DNA of 64,000 nt, taken from positions 62,001-126,000 of the forward strand of contig NZ_BDAE01000011.1 in assembly GCF_002091675.1 (NCBI RefSeq). The letters are read 5' to 3'. The notes beneath the pieces were generated by a model. It worked only from the letters and a program-made list of their open reading frames with translations. It was not told the origin of the DNA and did not search any database. This stretch comes from Pseudomonas luteola NBRC 103146 (GTDB taxonomy: Bacteria; Pseudomonadota; Gammaproteobacteria; Pseudomonadales; Pseudomonadaceae). Position 1 is the first letter of the stretch; each line of letters begins with the position of its first letter. A program made the position numbers and the translations under genes. Of the stretch, positions 37,753-46,803 are shown piece after piece.

Positions 37753-37927
37753 GTTCCTCTTTTGTTTGAATTTGTTGCGTTTGCGCCTGTTATATCGGCC
37801 TGCCAGGCTGTTTTCTTGAGGCCGGCCTTTAGCCATCGTTGATACGAGCACTGTAATAAGGAAACCTGAACACGCATATGAGGTCCCTTCACAAGACGCG
37901 CATAAAAGTGGATAACAGGAGAACCCG

Positions 37928-38455
37928 ATGAAAAAATGGATTGCCGTAACGCTGATGTCAGCAGGACTCGCTGGTATGGCCCAGGCGGATGACGCCGTGA
38001 CTGTTCCATTAAATATCGCAACAGAGAAAGGTCCGGGCGAAAGTGTAGGCAGCGTCACCATCGTAAAGACTGACTACGGCTTGGTATTTACACCTGAGCT
38101 AAAAGGTCTGGAGCCAGGGACACATGGATTCCATATTCATGCCAAACCCAGCTGTGATGCTGCAGAAGTCGATGGCAAGAACACACCGGCAGGCGCCGCA
38201 GGCGGTCACTGGGACCCTGAGAATACCGGCAAGCATGACGCTCCCTGGGGCGACGGCCATAAAGGTGATCTGCCCGCCCTTTATGTCACAAGCGACGGAA
38301 CAGCCTCACAGCCCGTGCTGGCGCCGCGCCTCAAGGACTTGAATGAAATCAAAGGTCACGCCCTCATGGTTCACGTAGGCGGCGATAACCACTCGGATCA
38401 TCCCAAGCCGCTAGGCGGTGGTGGAGCCCGGATGGCGTGCGGGGTTATCAAGTAA
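37928..38455 (+). CDS. sodC: Periplasmic Cu/Zn superoxide dismutase
   Basis: 175 residues with a signal sequence ([20 protein letters not shown]). The copper ligands are in [11 protein letters not shown] and later [10 protein letters not shown]; the zinc region is [23 protein letters not shown]. The disulfide Cys pair is in PSC and MACGVIK. It converts superoxide to peroxide in the periplasm. The RBS is AGGAG. It reads against the flagellar genes, in the place between flhA and flhB, and shares a bidirectional terminator with flhB. Confidence 0.95.
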   Translation: MKKWIAVTLMSAGLAGMAQADDAVTVPLNIATEKGPGESVGSVTIVKTDYGLVFTPELKGLEPGTHGFHIHAKPSCDAAEVDGKNTPAGAAGGHWDPENTGKHDAPWGDGHKGDLPALYVTSDGTASQPVLAPRLKDLNEIKGHALMVHVGGDNHSDHPKPLGGGGARMACGVIK

Positions 38456-38458
38456 TAA

Positions 38459-38483
38459 AAAGGCCCCGTTCAGCGGGGCCTTT
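38459..38483. terminator. Bidirectional terminator between sodC and flhB
   Basis: AAAGGCCCCG, loop TTCAG, CGGGGCCTTT: a perfect 10-bp stem with an A-tract on one side and T's on the other. It lies between convergent sodC (stop 38455) and flhB (stop 38489). Confidence 0.92.
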
Positions 38484-38488
38484 CTTAT

Positions 38489-39625
38489 CTACTCGTCACG
38501 CTGTAAATCTGGCGGGATAGGCGGCTCATGCGGTTGCTCTGGACGCCGGCCCTGACCAGCTTTGTACTGCTTGAGCTGATAAACGTAGGCCAGCACTTGC
38601 GCCACAGCGATGTAAAGCCCTGCCGGAATCTCTCTATCGATATCAGTGGAATAGTACACCGCTCGCGCCAGGGCGGGTGATTCAAGCGTCGTAACGGCAT
38701 GCTCCTGAGCAAGCTCACGAATCTTCAACGCCACAAAGTCGCTACCTTTGGCTACTAGGATTGGCGCGCCTCCGGTTGCAGCGTCATACTTTAGCGCCAC
38801 AGCATAATGTGTTGGGTTGGTGATAATGACGTCGGCCTCTGGCACAGCGGTCATCATGCGACGTTGCGCCATTTCGCGCTGCATCTGGCGCATCCGCCCT
38901 TTTACTTCGGGCTTGCCTTCGCTGTCCTTGTATTCATCCTTGATCTGCTGCTTGGTCATCATCAGCTTTTTCTTGTTGCTATACCATTGGAACGGTACGT
39001 CAATAGCTGCGATAAGTAATAGCCCTAAAGACACCATCAACGCTGCATGTCCCGCCACTTTTATACTATGGATAATGGCACTGCCTAAAGGCTCCTTTGC
39101 AATGGACAGCAACGCATCGCGCTCAGACAAGAGAACCATGATAGCGATGGTTAGCAGCAGAACGAACTTGGCCAGCGCCTTGCCCAACTCCATCAGCGCA
39201 TGGGTCGAAAACATGCGCTTGAGTCCTGAAAGAGGGTTCATTCGACTGAACTTGGGCTGAAGGGATTTGCTGGAAAACAAGAAGCCTCCCAGTGCAATCG
39301 GGCCAATAACGGCAGCCAGCACAAGGACGAGAAAAACCGGCATCATGCCCAGCATGGCGGCCTTGCCGGATGTTAGCAGCATGATCCCCATGTTCCGCTC
39401 ATCCAGAACGGCCTCACGGTTCAGTGAAAAACTGCCGCGCATCAGGTCGAGTAAAGCGTCCCCAAGTACTGAACCAAACGCCAGAAGCGCTATCAGCCCA
39501 CCCATTACAACCGTCAGCGTGCCAAGCTCACGGGATCGGGGTAACTGCCCCTCCTCGCGCGCCTCCCGCTTACGTTTGTCGGTGGGCTCCTCTGTACGGT
39601 CTTCACTGCTGGATTCGTCCGACAC
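38489..39625 (-). CDS. flhB: Flagellar export switch protein FlhB
   Basis: 378 residues. A charged N-terminus (EEPTDKRKREAREEGQ) and four membrane helices precede the cytoplasmic C-domain with the autocleavage motif NPTH (270-273). Cleavage there, together with FliK, switches export from hook to filament substrates. It is the last gene of the fliK-L-M-N-O-P-Q-R-flhB run. A non-cleavable homologue is encoded at 22930-23244. Confidence 0.97.
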   Translation of the reverse strand: MSDESSSEDRTEEPTDKRKREAREEGQLPRSRELGTLTVVMGGLIALLAFGSVLGDALLDLMRGSFSLNREAVLDERNMGIMLLTSGKAAMLGMMPVFLVLVLAAVIGPIALGGFLFSSKSLQPKFSRMNPLSGLKRMFSTHALMELGKALAKFVLLLTIAIMVLLSERDALLSIAKEPLGSAIIHSIKVAGHAALMVSLGLLLIAAIDVPFQWYSNKKKLMMTKQQIKDEYKDSEGKPEVKGRMRQMQREMAQRRMMTAVPEADVIITNPTHYAVALKYDAATGGAPILVAKGSDFVALKIRELAQEHAVTTLESPALARAVYYSTDIDREIPAGLYIAVAQVLAYVYQLKQYKAGQGRRPEQPHEPPIPPDLQRDE

Positions 39626-39638
39626 GGCGACCTCCTGC

Positions 39639-40415
39639 CTATCGCGCTCGCACCAGCTCTCGGAGCCATTGCAGCGCTTCGGTGACTAATGATTCGTAGT
39701 GCGAAAAGATATCCGCTGTACCAATCCAGATAATGACCAGACCCAGCGTTACGGTTAAGGGCATGCCAATGGAAAAAATGTTGAGTTGAGGCGCTGCGCG
39801 GGTCATTACGCCAAAAGCAAGGTTCACGACCAGCAGTGCCGTAATAGCAGGCAAGACCAGTAATACGCCTGCACCAAGCACCCAACTCAATTTACCGGCC
39901 AGCTCCCAAAAATGATCGACAGACAGCAACTGACCAACCGGTAGTGTGGTAAAGCTTTCTGCCAGGATTTCCATGACGATCAAGTGTCCGTTCATGGACA
40001 GGAACAGCAGCGTCACCAGTACGTTGAAGAACTGCCCCAGCACCGGCACCGAAATGCCATTGGCCGGATCGACCATCGATGCAAAGCTAAGTCCTGCCTG
40101 GGTGGAGAGTAGCTGCCCAGCAATCACGAAGACGTGAAAGAACAGCTGGAGGCTAAAACCCATCAGAGCGCCAATCAGGATCTGCTCTGCAATCAGCGGC
40201 AAGGCCTGTACGCTCACGGCATCGACCTGTGGCATGGGGGGCAGCGTAGGCACCAGCAGAGCGGTAAAGGCCAACGCCATATAGAGCTTTACGCGCGCGG
40301 GAACCATATTGGTCCCGATGATAGGCATCGTCATAAAGACGGCAGCAATACGGAACAGAGGCAGCAGGAACGTACCGACCCAGCCACCAATCTGCGCATC
40401 ACTCAGCTCAAGCAT
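39639..40415 (-). CDS. fliR: Flagellar export protein FliR
   Basis: 258 residues and six membrane helices. Family features include FRIAAVFMTMPIIG near the N-terminus, GLSFASMVDPANG in the middle, and NIFSIGMPLTVTLGLV. FliR forms part of the FliP-FliQ-FliR export gate. It lies 13 bases upstream of flhB and 3 bases after fliQ. Confidence 0.95.
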   Translation of the reverse strand: MLELSDAQIGGWVGTFLLPLFRIAAVFMTMPIIGTNMVPARVKLYMALAFTALLVPTLPPMPQVDAVSVQALPLIAEQILIGALMGFSLQLFFHVFVIAGQLLSTQAGLSFASMVDPANGISVPVLGQFFNVLVTLLFLSMNGHLIVMEILAESFTTLPVGQLLSVDHFWELAGKLSWVLGAGVLLVLPAITALLVVNLAFGVMTRAAPQLNIFSIGMPLTVTLGLVIIWIGTADIFSHYESLVTEALQWLRELVRAR

Positions 40416-40418
40416 GAC

Positions 40419-40688
40419 TTAACCAATCAACATCGGAACATTGGTGATCATGTTGCGCATGAACTCCATCAGCTCACGGGTGAGCCAAGGCCCTAGGACA
40501 ATCAGCGTCAACAACGTGACAATCAGTCGAGGCAGAAAACTCAAGGTCTGCTCGTTGATCTGTGTAGCAGCCTGGAACATTGAAACCACCAGGCCCACCA
40601 GCAAGCTCGGCACGATCAGAATGCCTACAAGCAATGCCGTCAACCAGAGCGCTTGCCGAAACAGATCTACGGCTACTTCAGGCGTCAT
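40419..40688 (-). CDS. fliQ: Flagellar export protein FliQ
   Basis: 89 residues, two membrane helices, beginning MTPEVAVDLFRQALW, with the conserved FQAATQINEQTLSFLPR between helices. It is a subunit of the export gate helical complex. Length and order (fliP-fliQ-fliR) are standard. Confidence 0.96.
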   Translation of the reverse strand: MTPEVAVDLFRQALWLTALLVGILIVPSLLVGLVVSMFQAATQINEQTLSFLPRLIVTLLTLIVLGPWLTRELMEFMRNMITNVPMLIG

Positions 40689-40701
40689 GGGGTATCTCCT
40701 C

Positions 40702-41517
40702 TTAGACAGTACCGAAGCTGCCAGCCAGCGTACCCATGATCAACGACCAACCGTCAACCAGCACGAACAGCATCAGCTTGAACGGTAACGAGATGATCAT
40801 CGGTGAAAGCATCATCATGCCCATCCCCATCAGCACGCTGGCCACCACCAAGTCAATTACCAGGAATGGAATAAAGATCATGAAGCCGATCTGGAAGGCT
40901 GTTTTCAATTCGGATGTCACAAAGGCTGGAACCACGATCGTCAGCGGCGCCTGATCAGGTGTGGCGATGTCCGTACGCTTGGATAGCCGCATGAACATGT
41001 CCAGATCGGATTGCCGGGTCTGCGCCAACATGAAGTCCTTGATTGGCCCCTCTGCCCGCGCAATTGCATCCTGGGCCGTCAGCTGCTCGTTCATATAGGG
41101 CTGCAAGGCATCGTTATTAATGCGGTCAAAGACCGGCGCCATGATGAACAATGTCAGGAACAGTGCCAGTCCGATCAACACCTGGTTTGACGGCGTTGTC
41201 TGCAAGCCCAGGGCTTGGCGGAGAATGGCGAATACAATGATGATCCGTGTAAAACTGGTCATCAGCATGACAAACGCTGGAATGAAACTCAGCGCCGTCA
41301 TGATCAGCAGGATCTGCAGGCTTACGGAGTACTCCTGCTGGCCGTTGGCGTTTGTACTCATGGTAATAGCGGAAATGGACAACGGATTATTAGCCCCATT
41401 TTCCTGCCCAAACGCCAAAGGTGCCGCCAGTGCTACCAGCACAAGCAGGCAATTACGAAGCAAACGAAGATTGGATTTCAACAACGTCGTAAACACACCG
41501 CTTGTACCAGTCAGCAC
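40702..41517 (-). CDS. fliP: Flagellar export protein FliP
   Basis: 271 residues with an N-terminal signal sequence (about 20-38, ending LAFGQE), then the FliP core: [34 protein letters not shown] and the C-terminal [26 protein letters not shown]. It is the major subunit of the export gate ring. It is separated from fliO by 49 bases. Confidence 0.96.
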   Translation of the reverse strand: MLTGTSGVFTTLLKSNLRLLRNCLLVLVALAAPLAFGQENGANNPLSISAITMSTNANGQQEYSVSLQILLIMTALSFIPAFVMLMTSFTRIIIVFAILRQALGLQTTPSNQVLIGLALFLTLFIMAPVFDRINNDALQPYMNEQLTAQDAIARAEGPIKDFMLAQTRQSDLDMFMRLSKRTDIATPDQAPLTIVVPAFVTSELKTAFQIGFMIFIPFLVIDLVVASVLMGMGMMMLSPMIISLPFKLMLFVLVDGWSLIMGTLAGSFGTV

Positions 41518-41566
41518 CAGTTCATTCTCCGCACCACTCGCGCGAAAGACTTCAATGAGTCGAATC

Positions 41567-41980
41567 TCATGACTTATCCTTTGGGTCGCGGCTGATCAGC
41601 TCGAAAAGCCGTTGAGCAAACTCTGGCGAAGCCGGTTGCTCATCGGCCAGGCGAACCGGTTCCTTCATCACATGCAAAGGAGTAATACGCCCAGCCGTAA
41701 GTCCTACAAGTATCTGCTCCTGCCCTACCTGCACCAGCACCAGTCTCTCTCGCGGTCCCAGATGCTGGGTGGCTACCAATTTGATAGCATTATTGCCACG
41801 CGGCCCCACCTGCTGTACCCGACGGATAAGCCAGGCCAGCCCGAAAATCAGGCCAATGATCAGCAGCAGACCCAACACGAGTTGTGTCAGCTGCGATCCC
41901 ATATTGGTTGACGGTGCAGCTGTTTCAGCCGCTTGAGAGACAAGCGGCAACGTAGCCAGTAGAGCAATGAGCATTCGCAT
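41567..41980 (-). CDS. fliO: Flagellar assembly protein FliO
   Basis: 137 residues from the ATG at 41980 ([19 protein letters not shown], a signal-like segment), five bases after the fliN stop; a longer frame would overlap fliN by 41 bases. A membrane helix near residues 38-60 ([22 protein letters not shown]) is followed by the small cytoplasmic domain [24 protein letters not shown]. FliO assists assembly of the FliP ring. Confidence 0.88.
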   Translation of the reverse strand: MRMLIALLATLPLVSQAAETAAPSTNMGSQLTQLVLGLLLIIGLIFGLAWLIRRVQQVGPRGNNAIKLVATQHLGPRERLVLVQVGQEQILVGLTAGRITPLHVMKEPVRLADEQPASPEFAQRLFELISRDPKDKS

Positions 41981-41984
41981 AAGG

Positions 41985-42440
41985 TCAGCGTAGTTTCTTG
42001 ATACGTTCACTGGGGCTGATGACATCGGTCAGCCGGATACCGAACTTCTCGTTAACCACCACCACCTCGCCGTGAGCAATCAAGGTACCGTTGACCAGTA
42101 CATCGAGCGGCTCTCCCGCCAGGCGATCCAGCTCGATAACCGAGCCCTGATTCAGTTGTAGCAGGTTCCGGATGGAAATGTCGGTATGGCCGACTTCCAT
42201 CGAAATCATGACAGGAATGTCCAGAATCACATCCAGGTTCGGACCTTCCATACCGGTAATCTGCTGATTGTTACCCTGGATTCCGGCAAACTCTTCTACA
42301 GGCGCGCGTGAGGCGGGACTAGCGCCCTGAGCCATCATCGCATCGATTTCATCCTGATTGGATTCGCCTGCCTCTGCCATCGCCGCGGCCCACTCATCAG
42401 CCAGAGCCTGTTCTTCGCTGTTAGTGTTTTGATCTGCCAT
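41985..42440 (-). CDS. fliN: Flagellar motor switch protein FliN
   Basis: 151 residues. An acidic N-terminal extension (EEQALADEWAAAMAEAGE) precedes the SpoA domain (ILDIPVMISMEVGHTDISIRNLLQLNQGSVIELDRLAGEPLDVLVNG ends the core). FliN makes up the base of the C-ring and takes part in export and direction switching. It lies between fliM and fliO. Confidence 0.96.
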   Translation of the reverse strand: MADQNTNSEEQALADEWAAAMAEAGESNQDEIDAMMAQGASPASRAPVEEFAGIQGNNQQITGMEGPNLDVILDIPVMISMEVGHTDISIRNLLQLNQGSVIELDRLAGEPLDVLVNGTLIAHGEVVVVNEKFGIRLTDVISPSERIKKLR

Positions 42441-42507
42441 CTTAACCTCAATCTAAAACGGTGAGCCTATGGCTCGAAAGAAATAAAAGCATTCAGTCAA
42501 AATCGCA

Positions 42508-43479
42508 TCAGCGAGAGCTCTTGACCGGTTCAATAATTTGCAAGGCCAGGTTTCCTTTACGAGCCCCCATTTTTACCTTGAACGTTGGCATACCATTGGC
42601 GCGCATCAGCATTTCCTCCGGCATCTCAACTGGAATTACATCGCCAGGCTGCATATGCAGGATGTCACGTAGCCTGAGCTGACGACGCACCACCGTCGCT
42701 TCCAGCGGTACACGGATATCCAGAAGATCTTCGCGCATAGCCTTGACCCAGCGCTCGTCCTGATCATCCACATCCGACTGGAAGCCGGCGTCCAGCATTT
42801 CACGGATAGGCTCGATCATCGAATATGGCATGGCGATATGCAGCTCACCGCCGCCGCCGTCCAACTCGATGCTGAAAGAGCTGACCACTACCACCTCGTT
42901 CGGACTGACAATGTTTGCCATGGCCGGGTTGACTTCGGAGTTGATGTACTCGAACTGACACGCGAGCATTGCACCCCAGGCCTCTTTAAGGTCAACGAAG
43001 CACTGGTCAAGCACCATGCGTACAACACGCAGCTCGGTCGGCGTAAACTCACGACCTTCAATCTTGGCGTGACGGCCATCGCCACCAAAGAAGTTGTCTA
43101 CCAGCTTGAACACCAACTTGGCATCCAGAATAAACAGTGCCGTACCACGCAAAGGCTTGATCTTCACCATGTTCAAGCTGGTCGGTACATACAGCGAGCG
43201 AACATACTCACCGAACTTCAAGACCTGCACACCCCCTACGGACACGTCAGCCGAGCGACGAAGCAGGTTGAACATGCTGACCCGGGTATAGCGGGCAAAG
43301 CGCTCGTTGATCATCTCCAATGTCGGCATCCGCCCACGGACGATACGATCCTGGCTAGTCAGGTCATACCCTCTGACCGAGCCTGTAGGCGCTATAGGAT
43401 CCGTTTCGACAAGACCATCATCGACGCCGTGAAGAAGCGCGTCGATTTCATCCTGAGACAGTAAATCTTGTACAGACAT
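42508..43479 (-). CDS. fliM: Flagellar motor switch protein FliM
   Basis: 323 residues. The N-terminal CheY-P binding motif LLSQDEIDALLHG is present, then the CheC-like middle domain (MLDQCFVDLKEAW) and the C-terminal SpoA domain (LRLRDILHMQPGDVIPVEMPE). It links FliG to FliN in the C-ring. It begins 8 bases after fliL. Confidence 0.97.
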   Translation of the reverse strand: MSVQDLLSQDEIDALLHGVDDGLVETDPIAPTGSVRGYDLTSQDRIVRGRMPTLEMINERFARYTRVSMFNLLRRSADVSVGGVQVLKFGEYVRSLYVPTSLNMVKIKPLRGTALFILDAKLVFKLVDNFFGGDGRHAKIEGREFTPTELRVVRMVLDQCFVDLKEAWGAMLACQFEYINSEVNPAMANIVSPNEVVVVSSFSIELDGGGGELHIAMPYSMIEPIREMLDAGFQSDVDDQDERWVKAMREDLLDIRVPLEATVVRRQLRLRDILHMQPGDVIPVEMPEEMLMRANGMPTFKVKMGARKGNLALQIIEPVKSSR

Positions 43480-43487
43480 GGCAATCC

Positions 43488-44000
43488 CTATTGCAGGACG
43501 AAGTTAGTAAACAAAACCTGCTCAACCGTAGGTTGACCCACCTGCTTCTGAGCAAGCTCCTGAATCTTGGAAGTTGCCTGTTGACGCAGCAATTCCTTGC
43601 CGACCGGCGTCAATAAGGCGTCATAACTCTGGGCAGAAAGCAGCATGACCAGTTGATTGCGTACCTGGGGCAAATGAGCCTTGAGTTCATCCATCTTTGC
43701 CTGATCGCGTCCCATCAGCGCCACACCCACCTGCATATAACGCTGCCTGCCGTTCACATTGAAGTTGACCACAAAAGACGGCGTTAATTTTTCGTAGATG
43801 GCAGGCAGTCGGACAGGAGTGGTGGGCTCCGCCTTTGAGGCCTCGGCATCATGAACCTTCTTGTTCATGATGAACCATGTTGCACCTACCGAAGCCCCTA
43901 TCGTCAACAACAATGCGACCACGATAATGATGATGAGCTTGAGCTTGCCTTTGCCAGCGGGTTTGGCCGCGTCATCAGCCGCTTGTTCTTTCTTGGCCAT
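43488..44000 (-). CDS. fliL: Flagellar basal body protein FliL
   Basis: 170 residues. A Lys-rich N-terminus and one membrane helix (about 23-45) lead to a periplasmic domain with YEKLTPSFVVNFNVNGRQRYMQVGVALM and the C-terminal VEQVLFTNFVLQ. FliL encircles the stator. It follows fliK after 159 bases in which no strong promoter was found, so it is probably transcribed from the fliK promoter. Confidence 0.95.
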   Translation of the reverse strand: MAKKEQAADDAAKPAGKGKLKLIIIIVVALLLTIGASVGATWFIMNKKVHDAEASKAEPTTPVRLPAIYEKLTPSFVVNFNVNGRQRYMQVGVALMGRDQAKMDELKAHLPQVRNQLVMLLSAQSYDALLTPVGKELLRQQATSKIQELAQKQVGQPTVEQVLFTNFVLQ

Positions 44001-44159
44001 GCTTACATCCGTAATTGAGTGAACCGCCTACAGCCCTAAAACGCAAAGGGAATAACAGCAGTCTTGTTGATACATTCATCTTTAGCCAATCGCTTGAGGC
44101 GTGGCCATCAGATTAGCCCTTGGTAAGACGGACCTCGTCACGTGCGGGAAGCGTCCCGG

Positions 44160-45497
44160 TCAGGCGTAAAAGTCCACTACTCCGTCGTTTCTCTTTATCG
44201 TCTGCGCGACCGTCTCACTTGAGACACCCGCTACTTCATCAATCGCACGGTCTTCGCTACCTAAGCCAGTATTCGAAGACCGTCGTCCTCCAGTTCCTGT
44301 GTCCTGCTGCGCGGCCTGCCAGTTACGATGCGCTGACTGATCCGAGACGTTTACATCAAGCGTCATCCCCTGCTGCACGAACATGTCTCGCAAGCGATGA
44401 GACTGGCTGTCTAGCGCATCACGAACGTCCGCATGCGGACTGGCAAAGGTGACCTGAGCCTGGTCGTTAGTCATATCGATACGAACCTCAAGACGCCCTA
44501 GCCCCGCTGGTTCGAGACGAATGTCAGCACTTTTGAGGTTCTGACTCGACATCCACATGACTCGATCAATCATACCTTCATGCCAGTCGGACTGATTCAT
44601 TGCCAGCGGCTGACCCGGCACCGTAGGCGCAACGGGACGAGCTGTCTGTACAGGCGTTCCCATTGTCTGGGACAAGCTATTCAGCTTGTCTGCAAAGGTC
44701 TCGTTTCGATCCTCAGGCAAGGTCTTGTCATCGATATCCTTCAACCCCTGTAATACCTCAAGGGAAGCTTCACCCTCGGCAGGCTGGCTTTCAGCTGTCG
44801 CCGCCAGGATAGTACTCATGACCTCGGCCTGCTTGGGAGCACCCTGACCTGTGGTTGTATTGGTCTGAACAGTATTGGCAGCCGTATCGGTAGTCTGAAG
44901 CAGCTTACTGCCGGCCTGGGCCAGTAGCTGGCCAGCAGTCTCATCAGAAGAAGCTGCCTGACCATTCAAAGGATCGGTCTCGGAAGCCAGCTGCCCCACC
45001 CCCTGTGGAAACGCTGACTCCATGCCCGATGTCAATGTATCGTCCGTCAGGGACGTCAAAGAGCCGACAGCGTTTGGACTTGGCAAAGGCGCTACTTCCG
45101 CAGGCAGGGTTCCGGTCATGCCAAGCAGTAACAACGGGTCCAGCTGCGCCTCAGGAACGGAGGCATGCTCATCGGCCACCGGCAAGGTCTTGCCGCTATC
45201 GGCAGTCCCAGCAACCTCTTTCTGCTTTACGCCTGAAGAAACAGACTCGTCAGTCTTGCTGTCGCTAGCCTTGCTATCGTGACGCGATGCAGAAGCCTCG
45301 CGCTTCACGGACTTTGCATCCGTATCGCGAGTACGCACCTCATTACGAGCAGGCTGCTGCTCTTTGGCATAAACATCCGAGAAACGTGGGGTATCGCTGC
45401 GAGTTGACTCAGCGGGCTTGAACGGCGCTTTGAACGCGGTCTTGGCCGAGCTGATATCAGGCGTCGACGACAAAATGAAGTCAGAGGCGACAGCCAT
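44160..45497 (-). CDS. fliK: Flagellar hook-length control protein FliK
   Basis: 445 residues. The long N-terminal ruler region is Ser/Thr/Gln/Glu-rich and the C-terminal Flg_hook domain reads SADIRLEPAGLGRLEVRIDM then VTFASPHADVRDALDSQSHRLRDMF. It measures hook length and triggers FlhB to change substrate. A sigma-54 promoter lies 36-52 bases upstream. A second FliK-like gene is at 21407-22933. Confidence 0.95.
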   Translation of the reverse strand: MAVASDFILSSTPDISSAKTAFKAPFKPAESTRSDTPRFSDVYAKEQQPARNEVRTRDTDAKSVKREASASRHDSKASDSKTDESVSSGVKQKEVAGTADSGKTLPVADEHASVPEAQLDPLLLLGMTGTLPAEVAPLPSPNAVGSLTSLTDDTLTSGMESAFPQGVGQLASETDPLNGQAASSDETAGQLLAQAGSKLLQTTDTAANTVQTNTTTGQGAPKQAEVMSTILAATAESQPAEGEASLEVLQGLKDIDDKTLPEDRNETFADKLNSLSQTMGTPVQTARPVAPTVPGQPLAMNQSDWHEGMIDRVMWMSSQNLKSADIRLEPAGLGRLEVRIDMTNDQAQVTFASPHADVRDALDSQSHRLRDMFVQQGMTLDVNVSDQSAHRNWQAAQQDTGTGGRRSSNTGLGSEDRAIDEVAGVSSETVAQTIKRNDGVVDFYA

Positions 45498-45532
45498 AAA
45501 ATTGCTCCAGTTAAGGTATCTGGAGCTAGAGA

Positions 45533-45549
45533 AGCAAACGCTGGGCCAG
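45533..45549 (-). promoter_or_regulatory. Sigma-54 promoter of fliK
   Basis: On the minus strand CTGGCCCAGCGTTTGCT: GG and GC are ten bases apart, with one departure from TGGCAC-N5-TTGCT. The start of transcription should be near 45522, 25 bases before the fliK ATG. Confidence 0.85.
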
Positions 45550-45571
45550 CTTTAAGAAAAACGGCTGAAAA

Positions 45572-45925
45572 TCACGCGTGCCGTTGCCGTTCCGACTTGA
45601 ACAGAATGCGCACAATGGCAAACTCGCGTTGAACGCTTTCGATCTTTTCATCTATAACAGACAAGGGAGCATTTCGACGGGCAGCTTCCTCCAAGTCCCG
45701 GCAAAGATTTGTCAGAACGACGGCGCCCATGTTACTGGAACTTCCCTTGAAGCTGTGAGCCACATGCCGAAGCTGTACCAGCTCCTGTTCGGCATAGGCC
45801 TCCTTCAACGCACGGATACGCTCTTCCGAGTCGGAAATATAGGTGTCGAGCAGATTACCGTACTCGTCCTCCATAATTTCCTGCAGGGCAAGCAGAGTAT
45901 CGGTATCTAAGTGTGGCAATGACAT
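45572..45925 (-). CDS. hptB: Histidine phosphotransfer protein, HptB type
   Basis: 117 residues from the ATG at 45925 (MSLPHLDTDTLL); a GTG twelve bases upstream is an alternative. A single Hpt four-helix domain has phospho-acceptor His57 in AHSFKGSSSNMG. In Pseudomonas, HptB relays phosphate to HsbR, which with HsbA controls FlgM and biofilm/swimming choice. The hsbR and hsbA genes that often accompany it between fliJ and fliK are absent here. Confidence 0.88.
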   Translation of the reverse strand: MSLPHLDTDTLLALQEIMEDEYGNLLDTYISDSEERIRALKEAYAEQELVQLRHVAHSFKGSSSNMGAVVLTNLCRDLEEAARRNAPLSVIDEKIESVQREFAIVRILFKSERQRHA

Positions 45926-46350
45926 GGTAGGACTCACTCATCAGGCCAAAGATGCCAGACGAAATGGCAAAGTAACATGAGGATGAAACGTAAGAGCTCT
46001 GCTACACAACGCTGACATATCAAGCCCTCCGTTAGGAGTTAGGTTAAACAAACCTTCTGTCGGTGCGATTTTGGCAAAGCTGGCACTCTAATGGCACCCC
46101 TGGAACACAATAAATTGTTCTAAAGCGCTCATTACTACTGTTTATATCACTGGATTTACGCTGGAAGGCGCTCTGGTAATTGCTCTTTTACCAGACTTTG
46201 GAAGGTAAACCTAAGCCTGACGTCAAAATTCCAACGAATGAGCAACAGAGGATCTATGTTGCTGGAAAATTGGCTGCTAACCGTCAGGGCCTCTTTTAGA
46301 AGGTTTGGCAAGAAATAAAAAGGGCCAGCAAAACGGCTGGCCCTTTTTCC
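45926..46350. other. Gap between hptB and fliJ
   Basis: About 425 bases with no supported gene. On the right it holds the fliJ terminator (46317-46348). It must contain the hptB promoter, but no sigma-54 site in the right direction was found. A plus-strand GG-N10-GC match at 46081-46097 points the wrong way. This is where hsbR/hsbA occur in several other Pseudomonas. Confidence 0.6.
46317..46348. terminator. Terminator after fliJ
   Basis: AGGGCCAGC, a 6-base loop, GCTGGCCCT, with an A-tract before and a T-tract after, so it can work in both directions. It lies just past the fliJ stop and ends the fliHIJ transcript. Confidence 0.92.
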
Positions 46351-46797
46351 TTACATCCGAACCCGTTGCAAAAGCCGTTGGGAAAACTCATCCATCTGCT
46401 TCTGCTCTCGCTTGTCCTCAACCAGCCGCTGTTCCTGGCGATATTTCTCTACCAGCTTTTTCAAACCTTCCAAGCGTGCGTAGCGTTGCTGCCAGGACTG
46501 GCGTGCCTTTTCGACAACATCGCGGTGCCAGTTAGTGCTCCGCTCCTGCTGCGCAATGGCATCCTCCAACTGACTGAGGAAACGCTGATAACCGATCATC
46601 CACTGGCCTGACACACCCTGACTTCCCGCATTCAGCCATTGCTTGTGGTAATCGTCCCGGTAGCGCTGCAGGTCAGCAAGTTTTTGCTCTGCCTGCATCA
46701 GTTGTGTCTGACACTTACCTAATTGCCGAGCAGCATCCCGCTCCTCCTGCTCACTCATATCTATCACTGGGGTCAACCGCTCAGCACGACCTTTCAT
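46351..46797 (-). CDS. fliJ: Flagellar export chaperone FliJ
   Basis: 148 residues, almost entirely charged coiled coil (EQEERDAARQLGKCQTQLMQAEQKLADLQRYR and onward). The LEGLKKLVEKYRQEQ and DEFSQRLLQ segments match FliJ, the stalk-like partner of the FliI ATPase ring. It begins 6 bases after fliI. Confidence 0.93.
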   Translation of the reverse strand: MKGRAERLTPVIDMSEQEERDAARQLGKCQTQLMQAEQKLADLQRYRDDYHKQWLNAGSQGVSGQWMIGYQRFLSQLEDAIAQQERSTNWHRDVVEKARQSWQQRYARLEGLKKLVEKYRQEQRLVEDKREQKQMDEFSQRLLQRVRM

Positions 46798-46803
46798 GAT
46801 TCA

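Noticed and set aside
44001-44159. Separate promoter for fliL
   Set aside because: The best GC/CC pair near 44092-44106 has spacing of eleven instead of ten, so no sigma-54 site is claimed.
46081-46097. Plus-strand sigma-54-like sequence (TGGCAC-N5-TGGCA)
   Set aside because: It points away from hptB and toward the fliJ terminator with no gene in that direction, and the -12 box is off consensus.
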